Below, in pieces: positions 15,621-21,885 of a DNA stretch of 21,885 bases. The position numbers and the translations under genes are program-made. Source of the stretch: DATJLQ01 sp035509415 (GTDB lineage: Bacteria > Pseudomonadota > Alphaproteobacteria > JACZXZ01); NCBI GenBank assembly GCA_035509415.1, contig DATJLQ010000021.1:1-21885 (forward strand), given 5' to 3'. The notes beneath the pieces are model-generated. The model worked only from the letters and a program-made list of their open reading frames with translations. It ran no database searches and was not told the origin of the DNA. Each line of letters opens with the position of its first letter. The first letter of the stretch is position 1.

Positions 15621-16685
15621 ATGAACGACCAATCGAAGCCCCGCAAGGAGACGCGCGCGGCACCCGCCGCGGAGACGCGCGCCCTCGGCGCTTACCCGCG
15701 CGTGCGCCTGCGCCGCAGCCGGATCGACGGCTGGACCCGGCGTCTGGTCGCCGAGAACAGGCTTTCGGCGGACGATTTCATCTGGCCGCTTTTCGTGCGC
15801 GACGGGCGCGGCCTCTCGGAGCCGATCCCGTCCCTCCCCGGCGTCGCGCGCCATTCGGTCGATCGCCTGGTGGACGCGGTCGGCGCGGCGGTCGAGCTCG
15901 GTATTCCGTGCGTGGCGCTGTTCCCGCAGACCGACGCGAAGCTCAAGGACGAGGACGGCAGCGAAGCGCTCAACCCCGACAATCTCGTCTGCCGCGCGGT
16001 GCGGGCCTTGAAGAAGGCCTATCCCGAGACCGGCATCTTGTGCGACGTGGCGCTCGATCCCTACACGAGCCACGGCCATGACGGGCTCTTGCGCCCCGGT
16101 CCGGGCGGACCATACGTGATCAACGACGAGACGGTCGAGGTGCTGTGCCGCCAGGCGTTGGTGCAGGCGAAGGCGGGCTGCGACATCATCGCCCCCTCGG
16201 ACATGATGGACGGACGCGTGGGGGCCATCCGCGCCGCCCTCGACGTCCACGGCTTCGAGCATGTGCGCATCATGTCGTATGCGGCGAAATACGCGTCGGC
16301 GTTCTACGGGCCGTTCCGCGACGCGATCGGCTCGATCAAGGCGCTCAAGGGCGACAAGCGCACCTACCAGATGGACCCGGCCAATTCGGACGAGGCGTTG
16401 CGCGAAGTCGCGCTCGACGTGGCCGAGGGGGCGGACATGGTGATGGTGAAGCCGGGCCTCCCTTATCTCGACATCGTGCGGCGCGTGAAGGACGCGTTCG
16501 CCATGCCGACCTTCGTCTATCAGGTGTCGGGCGAGTACGCGATGCTCAAGGGGGCGGTCGAGCGCGGCTGGCTCGAGAACGACCGGGTGGTGCTCGAGAC
16601 GCTGATGGCGTTCAAGCGCGCGGGTGCCGACGGCATCCTCACCTACCTCGCGGTCGAGGCGGCGACGCTCTTGAAGAAGGGCTGA
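15621..16685 (+). CDS. hemB: Porphobilinogen synthase (5-aminolevulinate dehydratase), Mg-type
   Basis: This enzyme condenses two 5-aminolevulinate molecules to porphobilinogen, the first shared step to haem, chlorophyll and cobalamin, 354 residues. The two Schiff-base lysines are K223 (SYAAKYASAFYG) and K277 (MVKPGLPYLD). The metal loop reads D142-V-A-L-D146-PYTSHGH-D154. The three cysteines of zinc enzymes are replaced by Ala/Asp/Asp, which marks the zinc-free, magnesium- or potassium-stimulated class. RTYQMDPANSDEALRE (247-262) is the usual allosteric/active-site block. The ATG at 15621 is preferred; an upstream in-frame ATG at 15573 would add 16 residues that overlap the palindrome remnant. 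Monocistronic or followed by the GlxA-like regulator 89 bases later. Confidence 0.96.
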   Translation: MNDQSKPRKETRAAPAAETRALGAYPRVRLRRSRIDGWTRRLVAENRLSADDFIWPLFVRDGRGLSEPIPSLPGVARHSVDRLVDAVGAAVELGIPCVALFPQTDAKLKDEDGSEALNPDNLVCRAVRALKKAYPETGILCDVALDPYTSHGHDGLLRPGPGGPYVINDETVEVLCRQALVQAKAGCDIIAPSDMMDGRVGAIRAALDVHGFEHVRIMSYAAKYASAFYGPFRDAIGSIKALKGDKRTYQMDPANSDEALREVALDVAEGADMVMVKPGLPYLDIVRRVKDAFAMPTFVYQVSGEYAMLKGAVERGWLENDRVVLETLMAFKRAGADGILTYLAVEAATLLKKG

Positions 16686-16774
16686 GGCCCGCGCTCGCGA
16701 CTGAGCGCACGGCGCGGCGCGGCCGGACCCGACGGTGCTCGAAGAAACGTTTTCCGCGATCGGGGAGTTGCGCC

Positions 16775-17749
16775 ATGCGCGTCTCGATCCTCGCGTTTCC
16801 GGATACGATCCTGCTCGAGGTGACCGGCGTCCTCGACGCGTTCGCCGAAGTGCCGCGCGTCAACGACGGGAAGTCGCCCTACGAGCTCGAAATCATCGGC
16901 ATCGACGCCGAGCCGATTTCGGGCTCGTCGGGCGCGCGCCTGATGCCCGACCGGACCATCGCCGACCCGGACCATGCGATCGACACGCTCCTGGTCGCGG
17001 GCAGCTACGCGATCGACGAGTACGGCAATCGGCCCGAGGTCAAGGCGTGGCTGGTCCGGCACGCGACCAAGGTGCGCCGCTTCGGCGCCATTTGCCACGG
17101 CGCCTTCGCGCTCGCCGCCGCCGGGCTGCTCGACGGCAAGCACGTCACGACCCATTGGGACGCGACCGAGCGCCTCGCCACGACCTGCCCCAAGGCGATC
17201 GTCGAGCCCGACAAGATCTTCATCCGCGACGGGCACCTCTACAGCTCGGCCGGCGTGTCGTCGGGCATCGATCTGGCGCTCGCGATGATCGAGGAGGATC
17301 TGGGCCACAAGGTCGCGTTGGGCGTCGCGCGCCGGCTGGTGCTGTTCCTGAAGCGGCCGGGCGGCCAATCGCAATACAGCGCCTATCTCGCGGCCGAGGT
17401 CGCGATCCAGCCCGCGATCCGGAAGGTCGAGGCCTGGGTGCTCGAGAACCTGCGCGCGAAATGCACCATCGATCGATTGGCGCAGCGCGCGGGCATGAGC
17501 CGGCGCAGCTTCACGCGCCTGTTCCGCCAGGAGACCCATTTGACGCCGGCCGACTTCGTCGAGCTCGCGCGCCTCGACGAGGCGCGCCGCCTGCTCGAGA
17601 ACAAGGCACTGTCCTCGAAGCAGGTCGCCGCGCGCGCGGGCTTCGGCAGCGCCGCCGGCATGCGCCGCGCCTTTCAGCGCCGCCTCGGCACCACGCCCCA
17701 GGAATACCGCCAGCGCTTCGAGCCCGGGCCGCTGCTTGGCCCGAAATAG
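16775..17749 (+). CDS. GlxA-family transcriptional regulator (DJ-1/PfpI domain plus AraC domain)
   Basis: This 324-residue regulator joins an N-terminal class I glutamine-amidotransferase-like sensor domain (about 1-190) to a C-terminal AraC DNA-binding domain (about 215-315). The nucleophile-elbow position is C107 in GAICHGAFALAAAG, so the Cys is retained, though most such regulators bind ligands rather than catalyse. The first helix-turn-helix is about 231-251 (TIDRLAQRAGMSRRSFTRLF), the second about 280-300 (SKQVAARAGFGSAAGMRRAF), followed by the typical GTTPQEYRQRF. The ATG has GGGGAG ten bases upstream. Relatives control choline, carnitine, arginine or glycine-betaine catabolism. No such genes lie nearby, so its target is unknown. 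Confidence 0.92.
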   Translation: MRVSILAFPDTILLEVTGVLDAFAEVPRVNDGKSPYELEIIGIDAEPISGSSGARLMPDRTIADPDHAIDTLLVAGSYAIDEYGNRPEVKAWLVRHATKVRRFGAICHGAFALAAAGLLDGKHVTTHWDATERLATTCPKAIVEPDKIFIRDGHLYSSAGVSSGIDLALAMIEEDLGHKVALGVARRLVLFLKRPGGQSQYSAYLAAEVAIQPAIRKVEAWVLENLRAKCTIDRLAQRAGMSRRSFTRLFRQETHLTPADFVELARLDEARRLLENKALSSKQVAARAGFGSAAGMRRAFQRRLGTTPQEYRQRFEPGPLLGPK

Positions 17750-17952
17750 ACCCAATTTGGCCCGATCCGGCCGCTCGTAGCGGCTTGCATCCCGCACCCG
17801 GGTAACGATCTTTCAACGCGACCGCCGCAACGCTCGGCCCTCGGGGCCGGCGCAGGCCGCATCCGGGGATGCTCACTTGCGTCGCGGCGGGTCGCGTTAC
17901 AAGCCGAACAAACGGTTGAAGTGGGGGTTCCGTTCAACTCACGGAGCGGGCC
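17750..17952. other. Spacer between the GlxA-like regulator and the histidine kinase
   Basis: This 203-base stretch has a perfect 6-bp stem-loop, GCCGCT-CGT-AGCGGC, at 17770-17784, soon after the regulator stop, which may end transcription although no T-run follows. A short inverted repeat GTTGAA..TTCAAC lies close to the kinase start (about 17916-17940) and could be a control site. No gene was recognised. Confidence 0.3.
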
Positions 17953-19101
17953 ATGAGCGATGCTTTTGCCAATGCGAGCGGATCGGCGCGGATGGCCGCC
18001 GAGCTCTGGATCGCCTTCACCGGAGCGCCCTACGGCGTCGTGATCATGGATTCCGGCGGCACGATCCTGGACGCCAACGCGTCCTTTTGCGCGATCACGG
18101 GCTATACGCGCGACGAGCTGCGCCATCGCCCCATGGGCACGATCACGCATCCCGACGACCTGCGCGTGAACATCGCCCAGATCAACCGGCTGAAGAAAGC
18201 CGAGAGCGCCGCGGTCCTCCTGGAGAAGCGCTACATGCGCAAGGACGGCAGCCTCGTGCCCGTCAAAAACCGGGCGATCGTGATGCACGACGCCGACGGC
18301 AAGCCCGCGAACATCCTCGTGTTCGCCGAGCCGGTCGCCGAGCCGTCGGAATCCGAGCGCCATTTGCGCGAAGCGCTGGCGCGCGCCGAGGCGGCCGACC
18401 GCGCCAAGGCCGAGTTCGTCGCCTGCATCAGCCACGAGCTGCGCACGCCGCTCAATGCCGTGATCGGCTTCGCCGAATTGATGCAGGGCGAGACGCTGGG
18501 GCCGTTGGGTCGCGCCGAGTACCGGGACTATGTGCGCCACATCGGGGAAAGCGGCCGGCGCCTGCTCGACATCGTCAACGACATCATCGATCTCTCGCGC
18601 CTCGAGGCGCGCGAGCTCACGCTCAAGGAAACGCTCGTCGATCTCGGCGACCTCGTCACCCGCGCCGCGGCCGCGGTCAAGCCCCAGGCCGAGCGCGCGG
18701 ACCTCACGCTCGAGGTCGCGGTCGAGCGCCTCCCCTTCCTCATCGCCGACGCGGCCAAGGTGCAGCGCATCGTCGACCATCTGATCTCGAATGCGATCAA
18801 GTTCACGCCCGCCGGCGGGCGCGTCGACATCGGCGCCGCGCGCAACGAGGATCGCGCCATCGAGCTCACGGTGCGCGACACCGGGATCGGCATGGACCCG
18901 AACCAGATCGTCCTCGCCCTCGAGCCGTTCCGGCAAGTGGACGGGGCGCTCGAGCGCAAATACGAGGGGGCGGGCATCGGGCTCGCGCTGACGCGGCGCC
19001 TCGTCGAGCTGCACCAGGGCACGCTCGCGATCGAGAGCCGGCCGGGGGTCGGCACCACGGTCACGGTGCGCTTCCCCGCGAGCCGCACCGACGAGCTATG
19101 A
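17953..19101 (+). CDS. Soluble PAS-domain sensor histidine kinase, PleC/DivJ-like
   Basis: This 382-residue kinase has no signal peptide or membrane span, so it should act in the cytoplasm. A PAS sensor domain fills about 15-127 (GVVIMDSGGTILDANASFCAITGYTRDEL is its start). A short coiled linker leads to the phosphoacceptor His161 in SHELRTPLNAVIGFAELM. The ATPase part has N280 (HLISNAIKFTP), DTGIGM at 309-314 and GAGIGLALT at 339-347. The dimerisation helix wording resembles the PleC/DivJ group of alphaproteobacteria. GGAGCGGG precedes the ATG. No response regulator lies in the window, so it is an orphan. The PAS domain lacks an obvious haem- or flavin-binding motif. Confidence 0.92.
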   Translation: MSDAFANASGSARMAAELWIAFTGAPYGVVIMDSGGTILDANASFCAITGYTRDELRHRPMGTITHPDDLRVNIAQINRLKKAESAAVLLEKRYMRKDGSLVPVKNRAIVMHDADGKPANILVFAEPVAEPSESERHLREALARAEAADRAKAEFVACISHELRTPLNAVIGFAELMQGETLGPLGRAEYRDYVRHIGESGRRLLDIVNDIIDLSRLEARELTLKETLVDLGDLVTRAAAAVKPQAERADLTLEVAVERLPFLIADAAKVQRIVDHLISNAIKFTPAGGRVDIGAARNEDRAIELTVRDTGIGMDPNQIVLALEPFRQVDGALERKYEGAGIGLALTRRLVELHQGTLAIESRPGVGTTVTVRFPASRTDEL

Positions 19102-19163
19102 CGCGGTCCCTCGCGCGCGACTGACGGAGATCGGCCGCGCGCGCCTCGAAACGAGACCTCGAC

Positions 19164-20264
19164 CTAGCCGAGCGATTTTCCCGCCTCGACCGCGCGGCCG
19201 TCGGCGCGCCAACGCAGCATGCCGCCCGCGAGATTGGCGCAGGCGTTCAATCCCGCTTGACGCAGGATGGTGAGCGCCTGGGCCGAGCGCGCCCCCGAGC
19301 GGCATACGGCGACGATCGGCCGGTCGCGCCCGAGCTCGCTTGTGCGCCGCGCGAGCTCGCCGAGCGGGATCAGCATCGCACCCTCGATGTGGCCGAGCGG
19401 GCCTGAAAACTCATCCGCCTCGCGCACGTCGAGAATCTGGACGCGATTGCCCTGCTCCTCGAGAGTCTCGGGCTGGATCTCCCAGATGCCGGCGAAAGTG
19501 TAGGTGAGCGGCGCCCAATCCTGCTCGGCCGCCGCGGGATCGGCCGCCGCTTCCGCCGCCCCCACATCCGCGGGCCGGCCGCATTTCAAGTTCGCCGGCA
19601 CCGCGAGGTCGATCTTCTTCGGATGCGGCAGCGACATGTTGCGCATGAAGCCCGCGAAATCCTCCTCGCCGATGGCGCCGCCGAGGCGCGGGTTGAAGTG
19701 CCGCTCCTCCTCGACCGTCGTCGCCGTGAGGCCGCGATAATCGTGCGCCGGATAGAGGAGGCAATCCTTCGGCAGCGAGAAGATCTGCGCGTGCACCGAG
19801 CGATAGAGGAGGCGCGCGTCGCCTTGCTGGAAATCGGTGCGCCCGCTCCCGCGCACCAAGAGGCAATCGCCGGTGAAGGCGCGGCTCCAATCGTCGAGCA
19901 CGTAGGTCAAGCAGCCGTTGGTGTGGCCCGGCGTCGCGCGTACCTCGAGATAACGCGCGCCGAAGGCGATGCGGTCGCCATGGGCGAGTGCGCGGTCCGC
20001 ACACTCGGGGCCCGCCGCCTCGGCGAGTGCGAGCTTGCAGCCGGTGCGCTCGCGCAACAGCCAGCCCGCGGTGACGTGGTCCGCATGCACGTGGGTCTCG
20101 AGGCTCCAGGCGAGCTCGAGCCCGAGCTCGGAAATCAAGGCCGCGTCGCGCCGCACCTGCTCGAACACCGGGTCGATCACGACCGCGACGCCGCTTTTCG
20201 CGTCGCCCAGGAGATAGGTGTAGGTCGAGGAAGCCGGGTCGAAGAGTTGCCGGAAAATCAGCAT
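19164..20264 (-). CDS. Persulfide dioxygenase-rhodanese fusion (ETHE1-like MBL protein)
   Basis: This 366-residue protein joins an ETHE1-type metallo-beta-lactamase-fold dioxygenase (about 1-230) to a rhodanese domain (about 265-360). The first domain oxidises glutathione persulfide to sulfite with a mononuclear iron. THVHADH at 57-63, H114 (TPGHTNG) and D133 (GDCLLVRGSGRTDFQ) correspond to the iron ligands and second-shell residues. The GSGRTDFQ block is typical of persulfide dioxygenases and absent from glyoxalase II. The rhodanese loop C321-RSGARSA has the active cysteine, so sulfur transfer is possible. Such fusions are known in bacterial sulfide detoxification. The linker (232-250) is Ala-rich. 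AAGGGGG precedes the ATG. It is not in an operon with other sulfur genes here. Confidence 0.92.
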   Translation of the reverse strand: MLIFRQLFDPASSTYTYLLGDAKSGVAVVIDPVFEQVRRDAALISELGLELAWSLETHVHADHVTAGWLLRERTGCKLALAEAAGPECADRALAHGDRIAFGARYLEVRATPGHTNGCLTYVLDDWSRAFTGDCLLVRGSGRTDFQQGDARLLYRSVHAQIFSLPKDCLLYPAHDYRGLTATTVEEERHFNPRLGGAIGEEDFAGFMRNMSLPHPKKIDLAVPANLKCGRPADVGAAEAAADPAAAEQDWAPLTYTFAGIWEIQPETLEEQGNRVQILDVREADEFSGPLGHIEGAMLIPLGELARRTSELGRDRPIVAVCRSGARSAQALTILRQAGLNACANLAGGMLRWRADGRAVEAGKSLG

Positions 20265-20587
20265 CGCTCGCCCCCTTCGGACGCCGCCGACGAGCCGCCT
20301 TTGCGTGCCCGCGGCGAGAATATTGCAATTCGCTTATGGCGCGCAATGCGGCCCGGCGCCACGGCGGCGGCCGTTTCGCGGCACCCGGGGCGTTTCTTGA
20401 CATCCGGGACGCTTCCAATGCCATGGCGCCCGATCACGGATTTGTGCTTTGATGGGGCGGGACGATCCGTCGGTAATGGCGTGGGGAATCCGATCCCGGT
20501 CCCTCGACACCGGAACGCGACGTCGGATTTCGACATCTGATCTCGACCTCTTCCTTCAACACCGGGTTTCAACAACGGGAGGCAAAA
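20265..20587. other. Divergent spacer between persulfide dioxygenase and lipoprotein genes
   Basis: This 323-base region should hold promoters for both flanking genes. It has a TTGACA at 20397-20402 reading toward the lipoprotein, but no good -10 follows at 16-18 bases. I saw no RNA gene, no clear operator and no convincing reading frame. The last bases carry the lipoprotein ribosome-binding site (GGGAGG at about 20577-20582). Confidence 0.5.
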
Positions 20588-20965
20588 ATGCGTTTTGCGA
20601 TGCTGGCGGGCGCGGCACTGCTCTTGGCGATGACGGCCGCGTGCGTCGTGCCCAATCCGGCGGTCGTGCGCGAGACCTCGAAGGGGCCCGCGCTCACCGA
20701 CGTGAACAAAATGACGATGTATACCTTCGACAAGGACGGGCCCGACAAGTCGAACTGCAACGGCCCGTGCGCCAAGGCCTGGCCGCCGCTCAGGGCCTAT
20801 AGCAGCGACGCGGGCTCGGGCGACTGGTCGGTCGTCAAGCGCGACGACGGCACCTACCAGTGGGCCTACAAGGGCAAGCCCCTTTACGGCTGGTTCAAGG
20901 ACAAGGCGCCCGGCGACGCGACCGGCGACGGTTTCCGCGGCGTCTGGCACATCGCGAAGCCGTAA
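20588..20965 (+). CDS. Small secreted lipoprotein, COG4315-type repeat family
   Basis: This 125-residue exported protein belongs to a family of unknown function whose members carry the motif YTFDKDGPDKSNCNGPCAKAW-PPL (here residues 45-68) and a second half ending GxWxxxKP-like (YKGKPLYGWFKDKAPGD, then GVWHIAKP at the C-terminus). The N-terminus is a lipoprotein-like signal: MRFAMLAGAALLLAMTAA followed by C19. The -3 residue is Thr rather than the usual Leu, so lipidation is probable but not certain. C57 and C61 (NCNGPC) could form a disulfide or bind metal. A good ribosome-binding site (GGGAGGC) lies upstream. The gene appears to stand alone and ends at a clear terminator. Confidence 0.88.
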   Translation: MRFAMLAGAALLLAMTAACVVPNPAVVRETSKGPALTDVNKMTMYTFDKDGPDKSNCNGPCAKAWPPLRAYSSDAGSGDWSVVKRDDGTYQWAYKGKPLYGWFKDKAPGDATGDGFRGVWHIAKP

Positions 20966-20983
20966 CGCTTCGACGCCTACCAT

Positions 20984-21044
20984 TGCTTGCCTCGCCCTTC
21001 GAGACGGTGCCTTGCACCTCTGGAGGGTGAGGCAGGCATTTTTT
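20984..21044 (+). terminator. Rho-independent terminator of the lipoprotein gene
   Basis: A 15-bp stem can form between 20984-20998 and 21024-21038 with only two G-U wobbles, and is followed at once by six T residues (21039-21044). It lies 18 bases after the lipoprotein stop codon. The stem sequence also resembles the palindromic repeats of the window (GCCTCGCCCTTCGAGAC), so a repeat may have been adopted as terminator. Confidence 0.8.
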
Positions 21045-21054
21045 CTTTCGACGT

Positions 21055-21085
21055 CATCCTGAAGAGCGAAGCGTCTTGAAGGATG
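21055..21085. repeat. Imperfect palindromic repeat, second copy of the family
   Basis: CATCCTGAAGAGC and GCGTCTTGAAGGATG form an imperfect inverted repeat. The right half (21071-21085) matches the repeat arm at 12071-12085 in 14 of 15 positions. Like that copy it sits between two convergent genes, here the lipoprotein gene and gatB. Confidence 0.65.
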
Positions 21086-21114
21086 CAGTCGAGAGCGCTG
21101 ATTCGTTGGGCTCG

Positions 21115-21885
21115 TCAGCCCTCGAGCGCTTTGCGCAATAGCTCGTTGACGAGCTTCGGGTTGGCCTTCCCACCGGTCGCCTTCATCACCTGGCCGACGA
21201 GCCAGCCGACCACGCCCTGCTTCCCGCCCTTGTACTGCTCGACCTGGCCCGGATTGTCCGCGATCACTTTCGCGATCGCGGCCTCGATGGCGCCCGTGTC
21301 GGTGATCTGCCTCAACCCCTTGGCCTCGACGATGGCGGCCGCGGACTTCCCGGTCTCGAACATCTCGTCGAACACGTCCTTGGCGATGCGGCCCGAAATC
21401 GTGTTGTCCGCGATGAGATCGATGAGCCCGCCGAGGGCCTCGGGCGAGACCGGCGAGTCCTCGATCCCCTTCCCCGCCTTGTTCAAGCGCCCGAACAGCT
21501 CCGAGCTCACCCAGTTCGCCGCCTGCTTGCCGTCGCGCCCTTTCGCGACCGCGTCGAAATAGGCCGCACTCGCGCGGTCGGCGACCAGCACGCTCGCGTC
21601 ATAAGCGCCGAGCCCATACGCCTTGACGAAACGCGCCTTCTTCGCGTCCGGCAATTCGGGCAACGACGCCTTGATCCCCTCGACCCAGGCCGGCTCGAGC
21701 TCGAGCGGCAGGAGATCGGGATCGGGGAAATAGCGGTAATCGTGCGCCTCCTCCTTCGAGCGCATCTCGCGCGTCTCGCCGCGCTTCGAATCGAACAGGC
21801 GCGTCTGCTGCGCGACGGCACCCCCCGCCTCGATGAGGTCGACCTGGCGCCGCGATTCGTACTCGATCGCCTGCTGGACGAAGCG
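21115..21885 (-). CDS. gatB: Aspartyl/glutamyl-tRNA amidotransferase subunit B, C-terminal part (5' end beyond window)
   Basis: GatB binds mischarged Glu-tRNA(Gln) or Asp-tRNA(Asn) and, with GatA and GatC, amidates it to the correct aminoacyl-tRNA. The frame runs off the right edge, giving about 256 C-terminal residues of a protein usually near 480. The junction between the kinase-like cradle and the tail is visible in QTRLFDSKRGETREMRSKEE followed by AHDYRYFPDPDLLPL, a GatB hallmark. The YqeY-like tail domain follows, with DNTISGRIAKDVF, the region from IADNPGQVEQYKGGKQGV to GWLVGQVMKATGGKANP, and LVNELL near the end. Base use is like the rest of the window. An internal ATG at 21765 is not the start. 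Confidence 0.96.
   Translation of the reverse strand, partial: RFVQQAIEYESRRQVDLIEAGGAVAQQTRLFDSKRGETREMRSKEEAHDYRYFPDPDLLPLELEPAWVEGIKASLPELPDAKKARFVKAYGLGAYDASVLVADRASAAYFDAVAKGRDGKQAANWVSSELFGRLNKAGKGIEDSPVSPEALGGLIDLIADNTISGRIAKDVFDEMFETGKSAAAIVEAKGLRQITDTGAIEAAIAKVIADNPGQVEQYKGGKQGVVGWLVGQVMKATGGKANPKLVNELLRKALEG

Noticed and set aside
16145..16774. Upstream extension of the GlxA-like regulator into hemB
   Set aside because: The added part is an out-of-frame reading of hemB; ATG 16775 has a good ribosome-binding site and starts the family N-terminus.
17674..19014. A 446-codon minus-strand open frame across the PAS kinase gene
   Set aside because: The plus-strand kinase has all its motifs; the antisense frame has none.
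20397..20402. TTGACA as a -35 box for the lipoprotein gene
   Set aside because: No acceptable -10 hexamer lies 16-18 bases downstream; the next bases are GC-rich.
20512..20540. GGAAC as an EcfG/ECF-type -35 for the lipoprotein gene
   Set aside because: The partner CGTT-like -10 is missing at 16-17 bases.

Overview
The window reads as chromosomal DNA of a high-GC alphaproteobacterium, probably of the Rhodospirillales/Rhizobiales type. The evidence is very GC-rich coding DNA with strong codon bias, an RpoH-type sigma factor, a porphobilinogen synthase whose zinc cysteines are replaced (the Mg-type site common in this class), a PleC/DivJ-like histidine kinase and CCTCATCCT..GAAGGATGAGG palindromes. 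The assignment is inferred from family features, not from a search. No tRNA, rRNA, CRISPR array, insertion sequence or prophage gene was seen.

Left part, 1-10832. The end of a glutaryl-CoA dehydrogenase gene (plus strand) faces a long run of minus-strand genes. Read in the direction of transcription these are: a MarR-family regulator with a cysteine-rich tail (10832-10200), a MeaB GTPase (10078-9068), an AsnB-type amidotransferase (9045-7246), a phytanoyl-CoA dioxygenase-like Fe(II)/2-oxoglutarate oxygenase (7223-6162), and a complete carbohydrate-type ABC importer (ATPase 6013-4949, Tat-exported binding protein 4813-3497, two permeases 3423-2473 and 2470-1595). meaB, the amidotransferase and the oxygenase are separated by only 22 bases each. 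This combination is the least expected part of the window. The run ends at an AT-richer patch (949-1594) holding one unrecognised gene. The MarR promoter carries a 17-base palindrome inside the -35/-10 spacer and a second, degenerate copy just before the start codon, a strong sign of autoregulation.

Middle part, 11081-15486. An RpoH-family sigma factor gene runs divergently from the MarR gene and ends at a nested inverted repeat of about 114 bp. Facing it is a minus-strand valine-degradation cluster: acyl-CoA (isobutyryl-CoA type) dehydrogenase, 3-hydroxyisobutyryl-CoA hydrolase and 3-hydroxyisobutyrate dehydrogenase. These give three of the four steps from isobutyryl-CoA to methylmalonate semialdehyde. 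With glutaryl-CoA dehydrogenase and MeaB (a chaperone of methylmalonyl-CoA mutase), amino-acid carbon catabolism is a recurring theme.

Right part, 15621-21885. Plus-strand hemB is followed by a GlxA-like regulator (DJ-1/PfpI plus AraC domains) and a soluble PAS histidine kinase with no response regulator nearby. A minus-strand persulfide dioxygenase-rhodanese fusion and a plus-strand small lipoprotein diverge from a 323-bp spacer. The lipoprotein gene ends in a good Rho-independent terminator and a second palindromic repeat, then meets the 3' part of gatB, which runs off the window end.
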